A DNA stretch of 64,000 nucleotides. It comes from JANQIO01 sp043513815. GTDB lineage: Bacteria; Pseudomonadota; Gammaproteobacteria; Pseudomonadales; Halieaceae. Within the stretch, counting starts at the first letter, position 1. Every line of letters begins with the position of its first letter. The translations under genes were made by a program, and so were the position numbers. The notes beneath the pieces are model-generated. The model had not been told where the DNA came from. It saw nothing but the letters and a program-made list of their open reading frames with translations, and ran no database searches. The stretch lies in NCBI GenBank assembly GCA_043513815.1, contig CP121313.1, positions 3,658,001-3,722,000 of the forward strand. Direction: 5' to 3'. This document shows, piece after piece, positions 41,861 to 50,166 of the stretch.

Positions 41861-43384
41861 TCAAATCAGCTCCAGAGCCTGCTCCTCGATCTTCGCCTTC
41901 CAGATGGCCGGGCCGGTCTGGTGCACGGATTCGCCGTTGACGTCCACAGCGACGGTGACGGGCATGTCCTTGACCTCGAATTCGTAGATCGCTTCCATGC
42001 CCATTTCCGGGAAGGCCACGACTTTTGCTTCTGTGATCGCCTTGGACACCAGGTAGGCCGCGCCGCCCACCGCCATCAGGTAGGTGGCGCGGTGCTTCTT
42101 GATGGCTTCCAGGCCGGTGGGGCCGCGCTCGGCCTTGCCGATCATACCCAGCAAGCCGGTGTGCTCGAGGATGAAATCGGTAAACTTGTCCATGCGGGTC
42201 GACGTGGTGGGGCCGGCCGGGCCCACCACCTCATCACGTACCGGATCGACCGGACCGACGTAGTAAATAAAACGATCCTTGAGATCGACACCGTCGGGCA
42301 GACCCTCGCCGGACTCGATCAACTCGTTGATTTTCTTGTGGGCGGCATCGCGGCCGGTCAGCATCTTGCCAGACAGCAGCAGGGTATCGCCGGGCTGCCA
42401 GCTGGCCATCTCTTCCCGGGTGACGGTATCGAGGTTGATGCGACGCACGTCCTCCCCCACTTCCCAGGTGATGTCCGGCCAGTCGTCCAGGCTCGGCGGC
42501 GTCTGCAGGGCCGGGCCGCTGCCGTCCAGCACAAAGTGGGCATGACGGGTCGCGGCGCAATTGGGAATCATCGCCACCGGCAGCGAGGCCGCATGGGTGG
42601 GGTAATCCATTATCTTCACATCCATCACCGTGGTCAGGCCACCGAGGCCCTGAGCACCAATACCGAGCTTGTTTACCGCATCCATAATCTCCAGACGCAA
42701 CTCTTCGATACGATTACTGGGGCCGCGCTTGCGCAGCTCCTGGATATCAATCGGATCCATCAGGGATTCCTTGGCCAGCACGGCGGCCTTCTCGGCGGTA
42801 CCGCCGATGCCAATACCCAGCATGCCCGGCGGGCACCAACCCGCACCCATGGTCGGCAGCGTTGTCACCACCCAGTCGACGATACTGTCGGAGGGGTTGA
42901 GCATGACCAGCTTGGACTTGTTCTCGGAGCCGCCGCCCTTGGCCGCCACCTGCACGTCGATGGTATCCCCTTCCACCACTTCCATGTGAATGACAGCCGG
43001 CGTGTTGTCCTTCGTGTTCTTGCGCGCTCCGGCGGGATCGTCGAGGATCGACGCCCGCAGCACGTTATCCGGGTTAAGGTAGGCGCGACGCACCCCTTCA
43101 TTGACCATGTCCGCCACCGACATGGTGGCGTCCCACTGCACATCCATGCCGATTTTCAAAAACACCGTGACGATGCCGGTGTCCTGACAGATGGGGCGAT
43201 GGCCCTGGGCACACATGCGCGAATTGATCAGGATCTGGGCCATGGCGTCCTTGGCGGCGGGATTCTGCTCCATCTCGTAAGCCTTGTGCACGGCCTGGAT
43301 GTAGTCCAGCGGGTGGTAGTAGGAAATAAACTGCAGGGCGTCTGCCATGCTGTCGATTAAATCGTCCTGGCGGATGACCGTCAT
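41861..43384 (-). CDS. fumA: Fumarate hydratase class I (iron-sulfur)
   Basis: A 507-residue class I fumarase that interconverts fumarate and malate in the TCA cycle. The [4Fe-4S] ligands are visible in PICQDTG, AGWCPPG and IPNCAATRHAH. The alpha domain and the C-terminal beta domain (LLLSGKMLTGRDAAHK, GPTTSTRMDKF) are fused as in E. coli FumA/FumB. The [4Fe-4S] cluster makes it oxygen-sensitive. The symbol is given by family; fumA and fumB cannot be told apart. Confidence 0.93.
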   Translation of the reverse strand: MTVIRQDDLIDSMADALQFISYYHPLDYIQAVHKAYEMEQNPAAKDAMAQILINSRMCAQGHRPICQDTGIVTVFLKIGMDVQWDATMSVADMVNEGVRRAYLNPDNVLRASILDDPAGARKNTKDNTPAVIHMEVVEGDTIDVQVAAKGGGSENKSKLVMLNPSDSIVDWVVTTLPTMGAGWCPPGMLGIGIGGTAEKAAVLAKESLMDPIDIQELRKRGPSNRIEELRLEIMDAVNKLGIGAQGLGGLTTVMDVKIMDYPTHAASLPVAMIPNCAATRHAHFVLDGSGPALQTPPSLDDWPDITWEVGEDVRRINLDTVTREEMASWQPGDTLLLSGKMLTGRDAAHKKINELIESGEGLPDGVDLKDRFIYYVGPVDPVRDEVVGPAGPTTSTRMDKFTDFILEHTGLLGMIGKAERGPTGLEAIKKHRATYLMAVGGAAYLVSKAITEAKVVAFPEMGMEAIYEFEVKDMPVTVAVDVNGESVHQTGPAIWKAKIEEQALELI

Positions 43385-43497
43385 GAAACTTGCTCTCGAT
43401 TAGCCGGATAAAAACGTCTTTTATTGTACATCCAACGGTCGCTGGATTGTGGGGTCAGGACGGCGATTTGCCACCCCAGGTGCTTCAGATCATGCGG

Positions 43498-44304
43498 CTA
43501 GGGGCCGCCGGGCGCGCCGGCAGGCGCAGAACCCATACTCTGGCGTAGCTGAATGATGCTCTGGTTGACCTGTTTGCGAAACCCGTCAACCGAGGCCTGC
43601 CACTCTTCCGAGGCATCCATGCGCTTCTGCACGCGGGCCAGTTCCAGGGTGGCACGGCCGACATCATCGCCCAGCCGTTCCAGCAGGGCCTGGTTGGCGT
43701 CCGCTGTGGTCACCAGACGCTCCAGGTCGCTGGCCACAGCCCGCAGCTTGGTCAGGTCGGAACCCAGCTCCTTGAGCTGGCTTGAGTAGGCGGCATCGGT
43801 CTGGGTCAGGGTGGCTACCTTGCTGCTGAGCGCATCGCGACTTTTTTCCAGCTCGGCAATGGCCGCCTTGTTGCGACGCCAGGCGGACGCCCACAGCTTG
43901 TCGACCTCTGAATAGAGTTCCTTGATCTTGACTGCCATGGCTGTCGCCGACTGATTCATGCCCTCATCGGTATCCGACAGGCGATCTTCCAGGTCACTGA
44001 TACGTGATTCGTAGCGCGCCAGCAGCTCCCCGGCCCCGTCCAGCTCCTGCTGCAGCTGCCAGGCCCAGGCACAGGCCACACCGGCCACCGCCAGAGAGAC
44101 GGCAATGAACAGGCGTGCCAACAGGCCAGCGCCACCGCCGGAGGCCGCACCATTGCGTCCCCCACGAGGGGATTTGCGGGCATTCTGACGACTCACGACT
44201 TCATCGCGAGCGGGAACAATCGGGGGAATAGAGCCGATATCGCCAGCTTGGGCGCCGGGCTTTTTGGCAGGACCGGCACCAGGGCCGGCTTTTTTCTCAG
44301 TCAT
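43498..44304 (-). CDS. Membrane-anchored coiled-coil protein of unknown function
   Basis: The 268-residue protein has a basic, Pro/Gly-rich cytosolic N-terminus (about 1-60), one transmembrane helix (LLARLFIAVSLAVAGVACAW, about 61-80), then a long heptad-like coiled coil to about residue 255. The coiled coil includes LLARYESRISDLEDRLSDTD and SALKDLG-type repeats (QLKELGSDLTKLRAVASDLE). The tail is Gly/Pro/Ala-rich. It resembles envelope or chromosome-organising coiled-coil proteins in architecture only. No family was recognised. Confidence 0.65.
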   Translation of the reverse strand: MTEKKAGPGAGPAKKPGAQAGDIGSIPPIVPARDEVVSRQNARKSPRGGRNGAASGGGAGLLARLFIAVSLAVAGVACAWAWQLQQELDGAGELLARYESRISDLEDRLSDTDEGMNQSATAMAVKIKELYSEVDKLWASAWRRNKAAIAELEKSRDALSSKVATLTQTDAAYSSQLKELGSDLTKLRAVASDLERLVTTADANQALLERLGDDVGRATLELARVQKRMDASEEWQASVDGFRKQVNQSIIQLRQSMGSAPAGAPGGP

Positions 44305-44339
44305 ACCTCAGTCATACCACAGGGCTACTTGGGAGATTG

Positions 44340-44361
44340 GCCGGGCCCGTGAGGGCCCGGC
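44340..44361 (-). terminator. Hairpin downstream of the PuuD-like gene
   Basis: GCCGGGCCC / GGGCCCGGC closes a 4-nt loop 10 bp after the stop of the 44371-44991 gene. There is no clear T tract, so termination may be weak. Confidence 0.5.
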
Positions 44362-44370
44362 ACAGGGCGT

Positions 44371-44991
44371 TTACAAGAAAGCCAGTATGCCCCAGATGGC
44401 GGCGACAAGGCCAATGCTGCAATGGATAACACCCACCACCGAGGCCATTGGGCCCATCTTGCCGAACAGCCCGTTCAGCTCCAGCGCCACAATCAGGCCC
44501 AGGCAGGCGTAGATCCCGGTATTGCTGATGTCGGCAATGTAGAGGTGCTTGCTGCCCAGCATGCCGAACAACATGGGGCCCGAGAGCAGCGTGTTGGTGC
44601 GCGACGCCAGCCCGGCCTTGGCCGCTGAAGCCGGACCGTCACCCTCCTTCATGCCCAGCACAACCTGCTGCTTGGGCCAGATCACCAGCCACACATTGAG
44701 GAACATGAAAATGCCGGCTATGGCACCGATCCAGATAAGGGGCTGACCCGTCAGGCTGGAGTGGGCACCGACCGCGTACAGCAGGTAGAGGCCGGTCAGG
44801 AACGTGAACATTGCTCCCCACCGGAACCACCACAGTGCGCGGGGCGCCAGCTTCTTCATGGCGTCAGCCTTGGCGTCTGCCTCAGCCTCCTTGAAGTACT
44901 CGGTCTGGACGAAGTTGAAGTAATACAGCATGCCGATCCAGACGATACCGAAAATCACGTGGAACCAGCGGGCGATAAATTCTGCAATCAT
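44371..44991 (-). CDS. PuuD-like (Urate_ox_N) membrane protein
   Basis: A 206-residue multi-pass membrane protein with about five helices. It matches the N-terminal membrane part of PuuD-type urate hydroxylases. The opening RWFHVIFGIVWIGMLYYFNF and the Trp-rich LVIWPKQQVVLGMKEGD are characteristic. The histidine in helix 1 could bind heme. The cytochrome c domain found at the end of true PuuD is absent, so urate oxidation should not be assumed. It could be a redox or heme protein of unknown role. It has a good ribosome-binding site (GGAGG). Confidence 0.7.
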   Translation of the reverse strand: MIAEFIARWFHVIFGIVWIGMLYYFNFVQTEYFKEAEADAKADAMKKLAPRALWWFRWGAMFTFLTGLYLLYAVGAHSSLTGQPLIWIGAIAGIFMFLNVWLVIWPKQQVVLGMKEGDGPASAAKAGLASRTNTLLSGPMLFGMLGSKHLYIADISNTGIYACLGLIVALELNGLFGKMGPMASVVGVIHCSIGLVAAIWGILAFL

Positions 44992-45147
44992 GAATTGTTT
45001 CCTCCATGTTTATTTTTTATGACGAACCCTGCGCCGATTATACACCGGGTTTCACTCCTGAAACGCGCTTGACACAGTTGATCGCTAGAGTGGCGAACTG
45101 CGTATCAGGTCCTGAATGGTCTGAAATCCACTAGCAAGGAGCACACA

Positions 45148-45729
45148 ATGGCTTTTGAATTGCCCGAATTGCCCTACGCGCGAGGCGCGTTGGCACCGCA
45201 CATCTCTGAGGAAACCCTGGACTACCACTACGGCAAGCATCACGCTGCCTACGTCGACAAGCTCAATGCCGCCATCGACGGCACCGATCTCGCCGACCAG
45301 TCCCTGGAAGACATCATCAAGGGCGCCGAGGGCGGCCTGTTCAATAACGCCGCCCAGGTCTGGAATCACACCTTCTACTGGCACAGCTTGAGCCCCAACG
45401 GCGGCGGAGAGCCAGAGGGTGCGCTGGCTGAGGCGATCACTGCGTCTTTCGGATCGGTCGCGGAATTCAAGGAGCAGTTCAGCGCCAGCGCGGCCGGCAA
45501 TTTCGGCTCGGGCTGGACCTGGCTGGTGCAGAACGCCGACGGCACGCTGGCCATCGTCAACACCGATGACGCGGAAACCCCGCTCACCAGCGACGGCGTC
45601 ACCCCACTGCTGACCTGCGATGTGTGGGAGCACGCCTACTACATCGATTATCGCAATGCCCGTCCCAAGTATCTCGAGGCCTTCTGGGCCCTGGTCAACT
45701 GGGAGTTTGCTGCTTCCAACCTCGGCTGA
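45148..45729 (+). CDS. sodB: Superoxide dismutase, iron type
   Basis: A 193-residue Fe/Mn-family enzyme that converts superoxide to H2O2 and oxygen in the cytosol. The metal ligands are present: His in HYGKHHAAYV, His in WNHTFYW, and Asp/His in DVWEHAYYIDY. NNAAQVWNHTFYW and GSGWTWLV favour iron. The ribosome-binding site AAGGAG is clear. A TTGACA at 45069-45074 may be the -35 of its promoter, but the -10 is poor. Confidence 0.96.
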   Translation: MAFELPELPYARGALAPHISEETLDYHYGKHHAAYVDKLNAAIDGTDLADQSLEDIIKGAEGGLFNNAAQVWNHTFYWHSLSPNGGGEPEGALAEAITASFGSVAEFKEQFSASAAGNFGSGWTWLVQNADGTLAIVNTDDAETPLTSDGVTPLLTCDVWEHAYYIDYRNARPKYLEAFWALVNWEFAASNLG

Positions 45730-45822
45730 ATCGTATGGGGGTAGTCGGTGTCTATGCGAACGCGCCCGCGTTCCAGTGGCCACCTCACCCCTCGAATCGG
45801 GAGACCGCAAATCTCGAACAAA

Positions 45823-45850
45823 AAAAAGCCCCGCATAAGCGGGGCTTTTT
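45823..45850. terminator. Bidirectional terminator between sodB and groEL
   Basis: AAAAAGCCCCGC / GCGGGGCTTTTT around an ATAA loop gives a stem with T tracts on both strands. It serves both convergent genes. Confidence 0.9.
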
Positions 45851-45893
45851 TATTACTGCTTGTTTCTACTTCTTACTGCATTTTCAAAGCGGC

Positions 45894-47326
45894 TTACATC
45901 ATGCCGCCCATGCCACCCATGTCAGGCATGGCAGGTGCACCGCCGGCATTTTCTTCCGGCGCATCGGCAATCATCACCTCGGTGGTGATCATCAGGCCGG
46001 CCACTGAACCAGCGGCCTGCAGAGCCGTGCGGGTGACCTTGGCGGGATCGAGGATACCCATATCGATCATGTCGCCGTATTCAGCGCTGGCCGGATGCCT
46101 TCTTCGACGGCGGCACGGCAGGCGTGCATGGCGTCTTCGACGCGGGCCTTCTTCTCTTTCATTTCGATCTCGGTCGCACCACCAACGCGGATAACAGCAA
46201 CACCGCCGGCGAGCTTCGCCAGGCGTTCCTGCAGCTTCTCACGATCGTAGTCCGAAGAAGTATCTTCGATCTGGACGCGGATTTCACCGACGCGGGACTG
46301 GATGTTGTTGGCATCGCCAGCACCGTCGATGATGGTGGTGTTGTCCTTGTCCATGGTGATGCGCTTGGCCTGGCCCAGGTGTTCCAGAGTGGCCGCCTCG
46401 AGGTCGAGACCGACTTCTTCGGAGATCACGGTGCCGCCAGTCAGGATCGCGATGTCCTGCAGCATGGCCTTGCGACGGTCGCCGAAGCCCGGCGCCTTAC
46501 AGGCAGCAACCTTGACGATGCCGCGCATGTTGTTGACCACCAGGGTAGCCAGCGCTTCGCCTTCAACGTCTTCCGCAATAATCACCAGCGGCTTGGAAGC
46601 CTTGGCGACCTGCTCCAGCAGCGGCAGCAGCTCACGGATGTTGGAGATCTTCTTGTCGACCAGCAGCAGGAAGGGCGCTTCCTGTTCAACGCTCATGCTG
46701 TCCTGGTTGTTGATGAAGTAGGGAGACAGGTAGCCGCGATCAAACTGCATACCTTCCACCACGTCCAGCTCGTTCTCGAGGCCGGAACCTTCTTCAACGG
46801 TGATAACGCCTTCCTTGCCGACCTTTTCCATGGCCTCGGCGATGATTTCACCGACGGAGGCGTCAGCATTGGCGGAGATGGTGCCCACCTGGGCAATGGC
46901 CTTGCTGTCTTCACAGGGAATGGACATCTTCTCGATTTCAGCAACCGCGGCTGCGGTGGCCTTGTCGATGCCGCGCTTGAGGTCCATCGGGTTCATGCCG
47001 GCGGCCACTGACTTGAGGCCTTCGTTGAGAATGGACTGGGCCAGAACCGTGGCGGTCGTGGTGCCGTCGCCGGCCAGGTCAGAGGCCTGGGAAGCGACTT
47101 CCTTCACCATTTGCGCACCCATGTTCTGGAACTTGTCCTTCAGCTGGATTTCCTTGGCCACGGATACACCGTCCTTGGTCACTGTGGGAGCACCGAAGGA
47201 CTTGTCCAGAATTACATTACGGCCCTTGGGGCCCAGCGTTGCCTTGACGGCATCGGCGAGAACGTTCACGCCTTTCAGCATACGGCTGCGGGCGTCGTCA
47301 CCGAAAAATACGTCTTTTGCTGCCAT
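45894..47326 (-). pseudogene. groEL: groEL with an internal deletion and frameshift
   Basis: Residues 1-409 read as a normal 60-kDa chaperonin (MAAKDVFFGDDARSRMLKGV to ARVEDAMHACRAAVEEGI). The frame then shifts at about 46083-46090 and stops at 46067 after a short unrelated tail, giving 419 residues. In the next frame the true C-terminus resumes (SAEYGDMIDMGILDPAKVTR through to the GGMGGMM tail and TAA at 45894-45896). By comparison with E. coli GroEL, about 68 residues (roughly 200 bp, not a multiple of three) are missing, including the GGG region of the equatorial ATP site. As sequenced it cannot make a working subunit. Either it is a broken copy or the deletion is an assembly error. Confidence 0.88.
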
Positions 47327-47381
47327 GTTTATTTTCCTTTACCGAAAATTAGTTGGATCTGTTGTCGGGGCGCTGCGTCGC

Positions 47382-47672
47382 TTACTCAACGACGGCGAAG
47401 ATTTCGCTCTCGCCCATGATGATCAGCTCTTCGCCATCGATCTCGATGGTGTTGCTGCCGGCGTATTGGCCGAATACCACGATGTCGCCTACTTTGACGG
47501 CCAGCGCGCGGGTTTCACCGCTATCGAGCAGTTTGCCTTCACCAACGGCGACGACTTCACCCTGGTTGGGCTTCTCTTTGGCGGAGCCGGGCAGGACGAT
47601 GCCTCCGGCCGTGGTTTCTTCCTCTTCTTTACGACGGATGACTACACGGTCGTACAGCGGACGGATATTCAT
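47382..47672 (-). CDS. groES: Co-chaperonin GroES
   Basis: A 96-residue Hsp10 with MNIRPLYDRVVIRRKEEEE, the mobile loop ETTAGGIVLPGSAKEKP and the base VGDIVVFGQYAG. It caps the GroEL chamber. It is intact and has a good ribosome-binding site (GGAGAG). It is first in the groES-groEL operon, under a CIRCE-controlled promoter. Confidence 0.97.
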   Translation of the reverse strand: MNIRPLYDRVVIRRKEEEETTAGGIVLPGSAKEKPNQGEVVAVGEGKLLDSGETRALAVKVGDIVVFGQYAGSNTIEIDGEELIIMGESEIFAVVE

Positions 47673-47821
47673 CTGTTTTACTCTCCAAATGACAATTTGT
47701 TATGCCGATATCCGGCGGTTCACCACCGGAATTGCCGGTTGCACGCAGTTGTGGGGACGGATTCAGCGAATTCAACCCTGAACTGGCACATTTCGTGGCT
47801 TTTAGTGGAAGAGCACCCGTT

Positions 47822-47848
47822 TTAGCACTCTCCCTCAGGGAGTGCTAA
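47822..47848. promoter_or_regulatory. CIRCE operator (HrcA site) of groESL
   Basis: TTAGCACTC (47822-47830), a 9-bp spacer and GAGTGCTAA (47840-47848) match the CIRCE consensus exactly. HrcA is the repressor known to bind this element. No hrcA gene is in the window. Confidence 0.95.
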
Positions 47849-47875
47849 TCATAGTCACGAAATATGACAGGTCAA
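47848..47875 (-). promoter_or_regulatory. Sigma-70 promoter of groESL overlapping CIRCE
   Basis: On the minus strand TTGACC (47875-47870) and TATGAT (47853-47848) are spaced by 16 bp. The -10 abuts CIRCE, so HrcA binding would block initiation. No sigma-32 promoter was found here. Confidence 0.8.
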
Positions 47876-47939
47876 GTGGAATACGGAGGATGACAGACGG
47901 CCGGCAGGCGGGCCAAAATCCGCCGCGTCGCGCCTTTGG

Positions 47940-48422
47940 CTACTGATCGCGCGGCTCGCGCTCTTCCACGCGTTTGAAATCACCCTCAATGGTCACCTGC
48001 TCGCCAGACCGGGAGGCCTGCTCGCTGCTGTCCTGGGCGCGGTATTCCGCATGGAAGCCGGCCTGGCTGCGGTACTGGGCCGGTGCAATGCCCAGCAGCC
48101 CACGACGCAGCGGACCGATCAATACCACCAGTGCCAGCAGGTCAGTGACCAGGCCTGGTACCACCAGCAGGAAGCCGCTGGTGACCACCGCCAGGTCGTC
48201 TCCGAGGAAACGTGGGGTGAAAAGACCTCCCTGGGCGTTAGCCTGGGCGGCGTCGCGCTGAGCCTGGCGAATCATGTTCAGCCCCTGGCGGCGGATCATG
48301 CTCATACCCAGCACCATGCTCAGCACCACCCAGCCGATGGCCACCAGGGGACTGGTGGCAGCGCCTAGCTCTATGAGCGTCCACAACTCGAAAAAGGGAA
48401 ACAGCAGAAAAAACCATTGCAT
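47940..48422 (-). CDS. fxsA: FxsA family membrane protein
   Basis: A 160-residue FxsA protein with three to four N-terminal transmembrane helices (MQWFFLLFPFFELWTLIELG, AIGWVVLSMVLGMSMIRRQG, LAVVTSGFLLVVPGLVTDLL) and a charged cytosolic tail. In E. coli its overproduction relieves phage T7 exclusion by the F plasmid. Its cellular role is unclear. The gene usually sits just upstream of groES, as here. The start is the ATG at 48422. An upstream frame start at 48497 is not supported. Confidence 0.85.
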   Translation of the reverse strand: MQWFFLLFPFFELWTLIELGAATSPLVAIGWVVLSMVLGMSMIRRQGLNMIRQAQRDAAQANAQGGLFTPRFLGDDLAVVTSGFLLVVPGLVTDLLALVVLIGPLRRGLLGIAPAQYRSQAGFHAEYRAQDSSEQASRSGEQVTIEGDFKRVEEREPRDQ

Positions 48423-48514
48423 TACTGGACTATGGGGCCGAATCCCCTGCCTTTCAAGCGGGCTGCGGGGATTTTGGTGTACCATCCTCCGCCACACCTA
48501 CCGGGAGCCACACT

Positions 48515-48853
48515 ATGGACCGGGAAGACAAGGCCCGGGCCGCGGAAGAACGCCGCCAGCGGCTCTGGCAGGTCATCCACGCCATACCGTCGGGACGCGT
48601 CTGCAGCTACGGCATGGTGGCGAAACTGGCTGGACTGGCCAACGGCGCCCGCCAGACGGCCTGGGCCCTGCGTCACCTGCCCCGGGACACCAAAATTCCC
48701 TGGTTCCGGGTCATCAACAGCCAGGGGCGAATCGCCATGCCCGAGGGTTCCCCGGGTTACCGGGAACAGCGTAAGCGGCTCAAAGCGGAAGGCGTCACCT
48801 TCAACGAAAGCGGGCGCATCAGTTCGAAAGCGTTCTGGTGGGACGGCGGCTAG
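48515..48853 (+). CDS. Alkyltransferase-like protein (ATL, MGMT C-terminal domain)
   Basis: A 112-residue protein that consists of only the DNA-binding domain of O6-alkylguanine-DNA alkyltransferases (LWQVIHAIPSGRVCSYGMVAKLAGL with the winged helix, then RVINSQGRI). The acceptor PCHRV motif reads PWFRV, so the catalytic cysteine is replaced by Trp. This is the mark of ATL proteins (YbaZ/Atl1), which bind O6-alkylguanine and recruit nucleotide excision repair without transferring the alkyl group. It overlaps the stop of the convergent ampG-like gene. Confidence 0.9.
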   Translation: MDREDKARAAEERRQRLWQVIHAIPSGRVCSYGMVAKLAGLANGARQTAWALRHLPRDTKIPWFRVINSQGRIAMPEGSPGYREQRKRLKAEGVTFNESGRISSKAFWWDGG

Positions 48854-50166
48854 CTGCGCAGCTCCGGGTCGGCAGGCCCCTCTTCCGCCGCCTCGCGCCG
48901 GTCTTCAGGCGTGGGAACCGCGTCACCCCGCCAGGGAGCCACCCACAACAAAAGCACCATCCCGGGTATTGCGACAGCCGCGCACAACAGGAAGAATTCG
49001 GTCCAGCCCACGGACTCGACAATGATGCCCGTAGTCGCGTTGACAAAGGTACGCGGCAATGCGGTGATGGCTGTGAACAGGGCAAACTGGGTGGCAGCGA
49101 ACTTGCGACTGGTCTCCCGGGCAATGAACGCCGTGAAGGCGGCCGTACCCAGGCCGACGCCAAGGTATTCAAAACTGATCACCGCCGCCAGCAGCCACAG
49201 TACGTGGCCCGCCTCGGCAAGCAAGGCGAAACCAAAAATACTCATCAGCTGCAGCAGCCCAAACAGCCACAGCGCGCGGTTGATACCCAGCCGAATCATC
49301 AACACCCCGCCGACCAGGCCGCCGACAATCGACGGCCAGAGCGCCGCGTGTTTGGCCACCAGGCCAATCTCGGTCATCGAGAAGCCCAGGTCGATATAGA
49401 ATGGCGTCGACAGGGCCGTCGCCATGCTGTCTCCCAGTTTGTAGAACAACATGAAGGACAACACCAGCACCACGCCGCCCAGGCGCCGGCGGGCCAGGTA
49501 CTCCGCAAAGGGCGCAACCACCGCCTGGCGTATTCCGGAGGCGGCCGGCAGCTCTGATTCAGGCTCGGAGACCGCGAGACACATGGCCACGCCCACCAAC
49601 ATGAAGGCGCCGGTGATCCAGAACACGCTGGACCAGGGCAAGTGGTCCGCCAGCACCAGCGACAGTGACCCTGGCACCAGTGAAGAAATGCGGTAGGCCT
49701 GAACGTGAATGGAATTGCCCAGGCCCAGCTCCTCGTCGGGCAGGATCTCGCGGCGAAACCCATCCAGCACCACATCCTGGCTGGCACTGAACAGGGCCAC
49801 TATGAATGCTATCGTGGCCACCGCCGTCAACGACTGCTGCGGCTGTAAAATCCCCAACGCGCCAATGGCGAGCAGCAACACCACCTGGGTCACCAGCATC
49901 CAGCCACGCCGACGCCCAAGGAAGGGCGGCACGTAGCGGTCCATCAACGGTGCCCAGAGGAACTTCCAGGTATAGGGAATACCCACCAGGGCAAACAGGC
50001 CAATCTCCGCCAGACTCACGCCCTGGCTGCGCAGCCAGGCCGGCACCAGCTGGATCAGCACATAGAGCGGCATTCCCGACGCCAGGCCGGTGAAAACACA
50101 CACCAGCATACGGCGGTTGAAGATGGCTTCGCGCCAGCCCGGCGCAATATCAGTTTGCGAGTTCAT
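48850..50166 (-). CDS. ampG: AmpG-like muropeptide/MFS permease
   Basis: A 438-residue 12-helix major facilitator protein. The AmpG signature is present: GLASGMPLYVLIQLVPAWLR, FKFLWAPLMDRY-like YTWKFLWAPLMDRYVPP, and SASQDVVLDGFRREIL. AmpG imports anhydro-muropeptides for peptidoglycan recycling. The start is the ATG at 50166, overlapping the end of the upstream glycosyltransferase by 17 nt. The longer frame to 50298 is rejected. It lies at the edge of the polysaccharide cluster. Confidence 0.85.
   Translation of the reverse strand: MNSQTDIAPGWREAIFNRRMLVCVFTGLASGMPLYVLIQLVPAWLRSQGVSLAEIGLFALVGIPYTWKFLWAPLMDRYVPPFLGRRRGWMLVTQVVLLLAIGALGILQPQQSLTAVATIAFIVALFSASQDVVLDGFRREILPDEELGLGNSIHVQAYRISSLVPGSLSLVLADHLPWSSVFWITGAFMLVGVAMCLAVSEPESELPAASGIRQAVVAPFAEYLARRRLGGVVLVLSFMLFYKLGDSMATALSTPFYIDLGFSMTEIGLVAKHAALWPSIVGGLVGGVLMIRLGINRALWLFGLLQLMSIFGFALLAEAGHVLWLLAAVISFEYLGVGLGTAAFTAFIARETSRKFAATQFALFTAITALPRTFVNATTGIIVESVGWTEFFLLCAAVAIPGMVLLLWVAPWRGDAVPTPEDRREAAEEGPADPELRS

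Noticed and set aside
45061..45110. Complete sigma-70 promoter for sodB
   Set aside because: A perfect TTGACA exists at 45069-45074, but no acceptable -10 hexamer lies at the right distance, so it is not listed as a feature.
46124..47011. 295-residue plus-strand frame opposite groEL
   Set aside because: It is a mirror of the conserved groEL coding sequence, with no start signals or homology.
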